Assembly (NCBI GenBank): GCA_019321725.1
Contig: CM033107.1
Location: 13,135,445-13,199,444 of the forward strand
DNA: 64,000 nucleotides
Direction of reading: 5' to 3'
Source: Paulownia fortunei
Taxonomy: Eukaryota; Streptophyta; Magnoliopsida; Lamiales; Paulowniaceae
Shown: positions 55,598-64,000 of the stretch, piece after piece
Position numbering within the stretch: the stretch's first letter is position 1
Layout: each line of letters opens with the position of its first letter
Translations under genes and position numbers: made by a program
Notes under the pieces: model-generated
What the model was told of the DNA's origin: nothing
Databases searched by the model: none
What the model saw: only the letters and a program-made list of their open reading frames with translations

Positions 55598-57360
55598 CCA
55601 AGCGCCTAATTAATTTATTGTTATTTTCAAGTTTTCCATTTTATTTTATATATATTATCTTTATAGTCCAATTTGGTTTCTTTTCTTGTTATTTTCAGGT
55701 ATTTATGTTATCAGAGGATTTTAAGCTTAAACTTGTATAGATTTGGATCAATTTGACAACACTGTTGCCACCATTGCCTCCATTTCCTCCACCTATATCC
55801 CAAATCAATTTGCTATCTAAGCTCAAGTTTAAAACTCCTCCTACTATTTACACTCATTAACCCTAAACTATTAAAATGACCCAAAATTATAGAACATTGA
55901 AGAAATTAGTTGTCCCTAATTTAGAACACTAACCATTTTACATCACATACCCCAATCTTGAAGCAAGCTTCGAACTCGAAGTAGGTATGATCCATCTTCT
56001 TCTTACTTTCCATGGCTTTGTAGGTGATGATCCAAACAAGCACCTCAAGGAATTCCATGTGGTTTGTTCAAGAATGATACTGATTGGTATTTCAGAAGAT
56101 CATATCAAACTCATAGCCTTTTGATTCTTATTCGCGGATTCAACTAAAAAATAGCTCTATTACTTACCTTCCACCACTATCTCCACATGGAATGAGATGA
56201 GGAGACTTTTCTTAGAAAAATATTTCCCTCCATCCAAAGCTGGGAGCATTCGAAAAGAAATTTGTTGAATCCGACAATACAATGGAGAATCTCTTTATGA
56301 TTATTGGGAGAGCTTTAAGAAATTATGTGCTAGTTGCCCCCATCACTAGATAAGTGACCAACTTCTTATACAATGTTAGTCACTAATACCTATGGATAGA
56401 AGTGTGATTGATGCTGCTAGTAATGGAGCACTAGTTGATAAAACATAGAATGCAACAAGAAACTTGATTTCAAATATGGCTGCCAATTCCTAATAATTCA
56501 TAACCCATAATGACCACACCACCACCGAAGAACGTTAATGAGGTAAATGCTTCAACTCTTGAATAAAATATTTCACATCTTACCTCTCTTATATAACAAT
56601 TGGCTGTAGGACAAAAGGTTAAAGAATGTCGACTTTATTGTATGTGGGACATTCTACTGATATGTGCCCAACCCTTCAAGAAAGCACAACTGAGCAAGCA
56701 AATGCAGTTGGTGGTTATTCAAGGCAGATATACGATCCTTACTCCAACATTTATAATAAGGGATGGAAGGGTCATCAAAATTTGAGGTATGGAAACTAAC
56801 AACAGACTGCTCTATTTTCTATATCTAATCATCCACATATGTACTTTCAGTTGAAAACGTAACCATTATATCAACCTCACCCACCGCTAGCTCCACAACA
56901 AGTAGGTACATCTCTAGAAGATCTTGTTAAAACTCTTACTACCAATACCATTTAATTCCAACAGACAACATAAGCTCGTCTCCAACATATTAAGAATCAA
57001 GTGAAGCAAATAGCTACTAGCTTAAGTCAGTTGGAAGCTCAAGGGTCGGGAAGCTATATTCTCAACCCGTGGTGAATCCTAAGGAAAATTCAAGTGTCAT
57101 GAACCTTAGGATAGGAAAGTAGTTGGATCACCCACTTTGCCCACAAAAGATACATCCAAAAAGGTAGATAAAGACAAGACAAGAAGTACCACTTCTCCTC
57201 TAATGGACACTCATTTTCTTACCTAACCATCTCTTACAATCGATAAGAATCCAAAGTCAGTAACTACTCCTAAACCTCTCCCTCATACTTATGTAACACC
57301 TCCTCCTTTTCCTAGCAAGTTAGCAAATTTGAGAAAGATGAGGAAAAAAAGGAGACCTTT
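55598..57360 (+). pseudogene. Athila-1 gag relic
   Basis: Frames are broken by many stops. Readable blocks: IHLLLTFHGF.GDDPNKHLKEF-like sequence at about 55990-56060, STWNEMRRLFLEKYFPPSKA at about 56170-56240, and SLYDYWESFKKLCASCPHH at about 56290-56345. These are the plant gypsy gag blocks also seen in Athila-2. A degenerate knuckle region follows near 56610-56660. No product possible. Confidence 0.8.
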
Positions 57361-58225
57361 GAGACCTTTCGAAAAGTAAAGGTGAACATACCCCTTCTTG
57401 ATGCTATTATGCAAATGTCTCGCTATGCCAAATTTCTCAAGGAGCTATACACTAACAAAATAAAGTCGAAGGGAGATGAAAAAGTGAGTGTGTGGGAGAA
57501 TATTTTGGCAGTTCTTCAAATAAAGCACCCTTCAAAGTACAAAGACCCTAGGACCTTCACCATACCATGTATAATTGGTAACACCAGGTCTGAAAGTGCA
57601 TGTCAGATTTAGGAGCATCAACCAATGTTATATCATATTCCATTTATGCTTCTTTAAATCTAGGCCCTTTAGAAGAAACCAGTGTTATTCAATTAACGGA
57701 TAGATCAAATGCATACCCTAAAGTAGTTGTGGAGCATGTTTTTTATATAAGTAAATAAATTAGTTTTCCCGATTAATTTTTATGTTCTTGAGATGGAGGA
57801 TGATAGGTCCCACACCTTACACCCATCCTCTTAGGAAGACCTTTCTTAAAAATAGCTCAGACTAAAATTGATATTCATGATGGCACATTGTTTATGGAAT
57901 TCGATGGTGAAGTTATTAGATTTAATATCTTTGAAGCTATGAGGTATCCTATTAATGTGCATTCCATTTTTCCAATTGATATTATTGATGTTTTAATGCA
58001 ACAAATGTTTGAATTGACCAATAATGACAAATTAAAGGTTGCTTTGAAAAAAAATATCTACATGGGTGACTTGAAAGAGATAACAATGGATGTTCAAGTA
58101 TTAGAGAATGTAGAGGAAACCATCGAAGGATTTGACTTATTACCAAAAAATACAAGGTATGATGTTTTTTATATTGCTTTGACACTGACAAGTGAGAGGC
58201 TTTTACCTTGTGTGGTGTAGACACC
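57361..58225 (+). pseudogene. Athila-1 protease relic and linker
   Basis: The pre-protease block NIPLLDAIMQMSRYAKFLKEL begins at 57385, and IPCIIGNTRSE at about 57560. A frameshift follows, then the protease DLGAS motif at about 57607 (SDLGASTNVIS). An open stretch 57888-58220 corresponds to the region between protease and RT (NIFEAMRYPINVHSIF, FDLLPKNTRYD). Aspartic protease of the polyprotein; inactive copy. Confidence 0.82.
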
Positions 58226-59420
58226 TATCTTGGAGTTCAAACCACTCCTGGAGCGTCTCAAATATATGTATTTGGGCGAGAAAGAATGTTTCCAGTTTTC
58301 ATTGCTAAAGGTCCCATCGATATATAAGAGGATAAGTTTGTTAGGGTGCTTTGTGATTACAAGACAGCTGTTAGATGGACCATTACTGATATTAAAAGAA
58401 TTAGTTGTCTATGTGCATGTACCAGATCTTAGTTGAGGAGGGATATAAACCCACGAGAGAGGCCCAAAGGCGGTTGAATCCACCCATGATGAAAGTTGTC
58501 AAAAAAGAGATGTTGAAGCTCCTTGATGTTAAGGTCATCTACCCTATTTTAGATAGCAAGTCGGTAAGTTTAGTCCAAGTGGTTCCAAAAAAATTTGGTA
58601 TCACCGTGGTGCAAAATGATTGCCAAGAGTTAGTGCCTTAAAGAGTGCAAACTGGATGGTGAGTCTGCATTGACTATAGGAAGCTTAACTCTTTTACTTA
58701 CAAGGATCACTTTTCTTTACCTTTCATTGATCAAATGCTTGAATGATTATATGGTCATTCTTATTGTTGTTTTCATGATAGTTAATCAGGTTACAATCAA
58801 ATTGTCATTGCCCTAGAGGACCAAGAGATGACAACCTTTCACATGCCCATTTGGTACATTTTTCTACCGACGTATGCCATTCGGACTTTGCAATGCACCG
58901 ACTATATTTCAAAGGTGTATGGTGAGTATTTTCTCCGAGTACATTGAAAATCATAGTGGTATTCATGGATGATTTTAGTGTTTATGGCAATTTATTCATT
59001 TGATAAATGCTGTGATAACCTTACACTTGTTCTTCAAAGATGCACTGAAACTAACCTTGTGCTTAATTGGGAAAAATGTAATTTTATGGTTGATCAAGAG
59101 ATAGTATTAGGGTATGTTATTTATGGTAGGGGGATTGAGCATGATAAATCTAAACTTGATCTTGTGCGTTCTTTGCCCCAACCCATTAGTGTTAGAGAGA
59201 TTCACTCATTTCTTGGAGATGCAGGTTTTTCATAGGTTTATTAAAGATTTTTCCAAAATAGCAATCTCCTTGTGTAGATTGCTTCAAAAGGATGTGGCTT
59301 TTGAGTTTGATTACCAATGCATGACAACTTTTAACAAGCTCATGGAACTTCTCACATCCGCCACCTATTACCTAACCACCAAATTGGGAATTTTTTTTTC
59401 AACTTATGTGCGATGCAAGT
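58226..59420 (+). pseudogene. Athila-1 reverse transcriptase relic
   Basis: Blocks in order: ARQRLNP-type segment REAQRRLNPPMMKVVKKEMLK (split here; about 58455-58530), LLDVKVIYPI and VQVVPKK (58531-58590), then a frame-broken finger/palm region. VFMDDFSVYG lies near 58960-58990 with both catalytic aspartates kept, and TNLVLNWEKCNFMV / GIEHDKSKLDLVRSLPQP (59050-59180) forms the thumb. HRFIKDFSK follows in another frame. Several indels and stops. Confidence 0.85.
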
Positions 59421-59985
59421 GACTATGCAGTAGGTGTCATATTAGGAACGAGTAAGGCAGACTCCTCATGCTATTTACTATGTTTCCCGCACCTGAAATG
59501 ATGCTCAACTCAACCATTCCACCACTAAAAATGAACTTTTGGTAGTTGTTTTTACTTTGGAAGAATTTCGTTGTTATCTAATTGGTGAAAAAATAATTAT
59601 TTATTCCAATCATGCAGCTCTTAGATACTTGCTCACTAAGAAATATGCTATGCCTCGACTCATTTGATGGATCTTTCTCTTAGAGAATTTGATTTGAAAA
59701 TCAAGGTCAAGAAGGGGTTTGAGAACTTGGTTGTAGACAACCTTATTCAGTTAGTGCATGAAGAAGATGTGTTACCATTGAATGAGACTTTCCTAGATGA
59801 GCAATTTCTCATAATGAGTGTGGTAGCCCTTTTGTACGCCGACATCATTAATTACCTAGTCACTAAGAGGTTTTCGGATGAGTTGACTAAGGCATAAAAA
59901 GAGAAGATCAAGAATGATGCTAAATACTACATTTGGGATGATCCATACCTTCAGAAGCATTACTCTGATCAAGTAATAAAAAGGT
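59400..59985 (+). pseudogene. Athila-1 RNase H relic
   Basis: [13 protein letters not shown] sequence begins at about 59411 (GCGATGCAAGTGACTATGCA). ATTKNELLVVVFTLEEF-like sequence lies at about 59520-59570 and the HAALRYLLTKK equivalent near 59610. The open stretch 59664-59897 carries SLREFDLKIKVKKG..N, DNLIQLV and NETFLDEQF, matching the region of Athila-2 at 40750-41004. Broken by stops. Confidence 0.8.
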
Positions 59986-61060
59986 GTGTACTTGAAAATG
60001 ATTTTATTCCCATTTTAATGTTTTGTCATTTCCTAGAAGGTGGTGGGCATTTTGGACCAAAATAGACTGCCCACAAGATGCTTGAAAATGGTTTCTATTG
60101 GCCCTCACTATTCAACAACGCCTATCTCCATTATAAATCTTGTGATTGATGTCAAAGGATAGGTAACTTGGGACCAAGAACTCAAATGCCACAAACTCTC
60201 ATATTTATTGTGGAGATTTTTTATGTTTGGGGCATCAATTTCATAGGATCATTCCCTTATTCTTTTGGTCATGTTTATATTATACTTGTTGTTGATTATG
60301 TCTCAAAGTGGGTAGAAGCAAAAGCCACTCAGACTAATGATTCAAAAGTTGTTGTAGATTTTGTCAAATTTTATATTTTTGCAAGATTTGGAACAACATG
60401 GGCCATGATTAGTGATAAAGGCACCCACTTTTGCAATAGGACAATGGAAGCTCTTTTCAAAAAGTATAACATCACATATTGAGTTTCCACATCGTACCAT
60501 TCACAAATAAGTGGGCAAGTGGAGGTGTCCAATAGGGAGGTCAAGTCTATCCTTGAGAAAATGATCAAAGTGAATATGAAAGATTGGAGCATTCACCCTA
60601 ATGATGCCTTGTGGACATATCGAACTGCTTACAAAACTCCCATTAGCAAGTCCCTCTATCGGTTAGTTTATGGGAAGCCTTGTCACCTCCCCATGGAGTT
60701 AGAACATAAAGCATGGAAGGCAGTGAAATAATGAAATATGGAGATGGATACAATGGGGGAGAAAATGAAGTTACAACTTCAAGAGTTTGAGGAAATTTGC
60801 AATGATGCCTATAAAAGCTTCCAGATCTACAATGAAAAGAGTATTTCATGATAAGATGATTTCTAGAAAACATTTTTTCATTGGTCAAAAAGTTTTTTTA
60901 TTTCATTCACAGCTTAAATTATTTCTGAGTTAATTGCATTCTCGTTGGATTGGTCATTTATGGTTTCTAATGTCTTTCCTCATAGTGTAGTTGAGATACA
61001 AAGTTTGAAGATAGAAAAAATGTTCAAGGTAAATGGTCATAGGTTGAAACCTTACTATGT
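59986..61060 (+). pseudogene. Athila-1 integrase relic
   Basis: The zinc-binding region is at about 60020-60160 (FCHF.EGGGHF, then CDxCQR), with stops. 60168-60482 holds VWGINFIGSFP (first catalytic Asp changed to Asn), VDYVSKWVEA and ISDKGTHFCN (second Asp kept). 60519-60731 reads [16 protein letters not shown] (catalytic Glu kept) and [21 protein letters not shown]. The C-terminal [14 protein letters not shown] ends at about 61056, where R sequence takes over. The lost Asp alone would inactivate it. Confidence 0.87.
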
Positions 61061-61061
61061 A

Positions 61062-61320
61062 AGCTTTCTATCCTCATGGCCTCAAAGCTCGGACCCCAAT
61101 AACTTCATGAGTCAGGAGCATCCATCTTCACTGTCTTAGGAGTTAGTAGCATTTCTTCTTAGCCTCGAGAGTAAGGAGTGTCCTTCTTCACGACCTCGAG
61201 AGTGAGCAACGTCCTTCCTCTTAACCTCAAGAGTCGGGAGTATCCATCCTTGAGGCCTCGAGATACAGGAGCGTTCTTTCTAGTGGCCTGAGATATAGGA
61301 GCGTCCTTCATAGTGGTTGA
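61062..61320 (+). repeat. ~31 bp minisatellite, truncated R unit (about 8 units)
   Basis: Same repeat as 35239-35718, starting in mid-array at the Athila-1 junction. Confidence 0.85.
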
Positions 61321-61939
61321 CCTTGATGACTTTTCTGGCATGAACAAAGCATCCCCCTTATGCCCTTGAGGATATGAGAGAGGAAGTAGGATAGTTGAGT
61401 CTTCTCAAAATTTGGTATCTTTTCCTCTTTTCTTCTTTCTTTGGTTTTTCAATTTTCCCCCACTTTTAACTCAAGCTTTCTCTCAGTAATATCATGAGTA
61501 TATTGATATTCACAATGCAATAAATTTAATGGTATTTAAACTTTGCTACATTTCTTTGCCCCTTGATATCCATTACTTTTATTTGTACAATCCAAAAAAA
61601 TAATATGCAATATTAAAGTTTTTGCTAATAATTTATATTTTATTTTATTACAATAATAATTTTTATAAATTTATTTATGACAAAATTATACATGACAACA
61701 TAATTACTATCAAATAGTCATTGTGCTAATTTTATTTGAGTTATCGAATCAAGTAGAATTTACACCGTACAAAACAAGTAAAAGGTTAAAAACCTCATTG
61801 GAGAAAGAAAAAAAAATCATTAAAAAGCCTCGTTGTGCTTTTAAAAATGATAGCACACTGATTTCCTACTCTAATTAGTAGTGTTCTTGATAATTATGAG
61901 ATCAAATACCCTCAAAATTTCTATGTATTTGCAGTCCCT

Positions 61940-62400
61940 AATTATTCTTTTTTTTTATACATTTTTTTATATCATTTTTTTTGTCTGCCACTCTTTTTTA
62001 CTCCTTTTCTTCCTCACATTTTTTCCCTTCTTCTACCTTCACTGATGTCACCCATCACCCACCACCACCACCTACCTAGAAACCCAAAGCATCTAAACAG
62101 CCCTAGCCACGAACCACACTATTGCCATATAGTCTCCAACCCCACCCCACCCCAGCCCCATGTATTTTCTCCCTTGACAATAATGCCCAACCTCCCATTG
62201 TGCCACTTCCTCAACTCCCTCAGCCACACCACGACCACCCTAACCCTGTCTTGCCCTTTTCGCCTGCCCCTCTCCCCACCCCTCTCCCACTAAACATGAA
62301 TCACTCATCCTTAACTACTCAGTCCCCCCTATCCAACCACCCTTCCCTGCTACCCTCATCTAATTCGGCGCTACCACCCATCCTTAAAAACCCCACCCCT
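61940..62400 (+). repeat. Pyrimidine- and C-rich tract of truncated R unit
   Basis: Same tract as 36330-36830 with small deletions; the proline-rich open frames in it are treated as non-coding. Confidence 0.7.
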
Positions 62401-62822
62401 TACATAGATATTTACATTTATATTTAAAAAAACATATATGTTATTGATGGACCAATTGTAGAAATGCATAAAAATAATATCAAAGATGCCAGTAAGGTTG
62501 TCCAAGCACACAAGCCTAAAAGGCCTTGATAGTCCATGCACCATACTACATTGAAACATTACTCTCATTAAAGAAACTATAAATACCCTTATTTTGATCA
62601 TTTTGAGGTGCTAATATTTATTTGACATTTCTTTGCCCTAAAATTTTTTTCCCAGTCAACATGATTCCTCACCTCCACAACAAGAAGTGCCAACTGAAGT
62701 GGTAGCATTATAGATAACCTAAGAGGACCCCTTAGTGCTGATAGAGGAAGCCACAACAAGAATGACAACAATGGAGAAAATCCACTGCACTGAAAATGTG
62801 CTTTATACCAAAGCAACCTCTG

Positions 62823-63300
62823 AATTGTCCATCCTCATTGGCACATGAGTTAAGAGTATCCTTCCTTATAGCCTCAAGAGTCAAAAGCATCTATTCTCAT
62901 AGTCTCGAAAGTCAAAGCATCCATCCTTATGGTCTTAGGACTTAGAAACATCCTTTCACATAGCTTAGAGAGTAAAAAAAGTCCTTTCTCATGACCTTGA
63001 GAATTTGGGGGTCATTCCTTATGACCTTGAGAGTCAAAAGTTTCTATCCTCATGGACTCAAAGCTCGAACCCCAATAACTTCATGAGTCAGGAGCATCCA
63101 TCTTTGCTGTCTGAGGAGTTAGTAGTATTTCTTCTTAGCCCTGAGGGTAAGGAGTGTCCTTTCTCATGACCTCGAGAGTGAGAAACGTCTTTTTTTTTAA
63201 CCTCAAGAGTCAGGAGTATCTATCCTTGAGGCCTCGAGATACAGGAGCATTCTTCTTAGTGGCCTAAGATATAGGAACGTCCTTCCTTGTGGTAGATCCT
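62823..63300 (+). repeat. ~31 bp minisatellite in last R unit (about 15 units)
   Basis: Same length class as 35239-35718, with its own substitutions. Confidence 0.87.
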
Positions 63301-64000
63301 GATGACTTTTAATGGCATGAACAAAGCATCCCCCCTATGCCCTTGAGGATATAAGAGAGGAAGTAGGATAGTTGAGTCTTCTCAAAATTTGGTATCTTTT
63401 CCTCTTTTCTTCTGTCTTTGGTTTTTCCATTTTTCCTCCACTTTTAACTCAAGCTTTCTCTTAGTAATATCATGAGTATATTGATATTCACAATGCAATA
63501 AATTTAATGGAATTTAAACTTTCGTACATTTCTTTGCCCCTTGATATCCATTACTTTTATTTGTACAATCCAAAAAATAATATGACAATATTAAAGTTGT
63601 TGCCAATAATTTGTATTTTATTTTATTACAATAATAATTTTTACAAATTTATTTATGACAAAATTATACATGACAACATAATTACTATCAAAGAGTCATT
63701 GTGCTAATTTTATTTGAGTTATCGAATCAAGTATAATTTACACCGTATAAAACAAGTAAAAGGTAAAAAAACCTCACTGGAGAAAGAAAAAAAAACCATA
63801 AAAAACCCTCGTTGTACTTTTAAAAATGATAGCACATCGATTTTCTACTCTAATTAGCCGTGTTCTTGATAATTATAAGATCAAATACCCTCAAAATTTC
63901 TATGTATTTGCAGTCTGTAATTATACTTCTTTTATACATTTTTTTATGTCATTTTCTTCTTCCACGCTTTTTTTTACTCACCTTTCTTCCTCACATTTTT

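Larger units (their letters stand above)
53172..61060 (+). mobile_element. Athila-1, 5' part (5' LTR, gag, pol)
   Basis: 5' LTR 53172-55574, a tRNA-Asp-like primer site, then decayed gag, protease, RT, RNase H and integrase to about 61060, where R repeat sequence begins in the middle of a minisatellite. It is inserted in the Tat tandem repeat (flank CTCTT at 53167-53171; AAGAG in element orientation, against AGGAG at 31136-31140). Its 3' LTR is most likely the one at 31141-33170. Confidence 0.88.
61061..64000 (+). repeat. R tandem array, copy 2 (runs off the window)
   Basis: A unit truncated at its left end (61061-62447, starting inside the minisatellite) and a second unit from 62448 (TGGACCAATTG) to at least 64000. 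Same internal order and the same strand as 34863-38543. It follows Athila-1 integrase without spacer. Confidence 0.88.

Overview
This is a window of a seed-plant nuclear genome, probably a eudicot. It is very AT-rich and consists almost entirely of old, nested transposable elements. Evidence for a plant is the combination of Athila-type and Tat-type Ty3/gypsy elements, two Ty1/copia elements, an Ac-like hAT transposon with BED finger and C-terminal dimerisation domain, a Mutator-like (MULE) non-autonomous element, hAT MITEs, and plant-type primer-binding sites (initiator tRNA-Met, tRNA-Asp). I found no convincing host protein gene, rRNA, tRNA gene or CRISPR. The species cannot be told from the sequence.

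Layout. 1-562 C-rich then AT-rich DNA; 573-1545 a MULE-type non-autonomous element; 2287-6158 a hAT transposon with target duplications and a broken transposase; 6167-10251 unassigned DNA with two LTR-like patches; 10260-18763 a small hAT-type element split by a complete Ty1/copia element (10898-18599, duplication AATTA); 19103-27212 a second, larger copia element with decayed gag and pol; 27709-28326 the left part of a hAT MITE; 28327-31140 the 5' half of a Tat-type gypsy element; 31141-34762 the 3' LTR and 3' non-coding part of an Athila element on the minus strand (Athila-1); 34763-34862 an assembly gap of 100 N; 34863-38543 an array of ~1.6-2.0 kb repeats (called R here), each with a ~31 bp minisatellite inside; 39586-46677 a fairly young Athila element on the minus strand (Athila-2) inserted into a fragment of its own family (46678-47325); 47326-48480 an AT-rich degenerate repeat field; 50533-50562 the other end of the hAT MITE; 50563-53171 the 3' half of the Tat element on the minus strand; 53172-61060 the 5' LTR, gag and pol of Athila-1 on the plus strand; 61061-64000 a second R array running off the window.

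Main result. The pieces either side of the gap fit together as one three-layer nest (MITE containing Tat containing Athila-1), but only if the sequence right of the gap is reverse-complemented. The Tat halves share the 5 bp duplication CAAAC, the Athila halves share AGGAG/AAGAG, and joining them restores one unit of the Tat ~57 bp tandem repeat and the end of the MITE. The simplest reading is that the contig starting at 34863 is in the wrong orientation in this scaffold; a real inversion is the alternative. The rejoined Tat element has gag and protease, a tandem-repeat 3' region and an antisense ORF, but no reverse transcriptase, RNase H or integrase, so it looks like a non-autonomous derivative.

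All transposase and polyprotein genes here carry stops, frameshifts or lost catalytic residues. Athila-2 is the least decayed.
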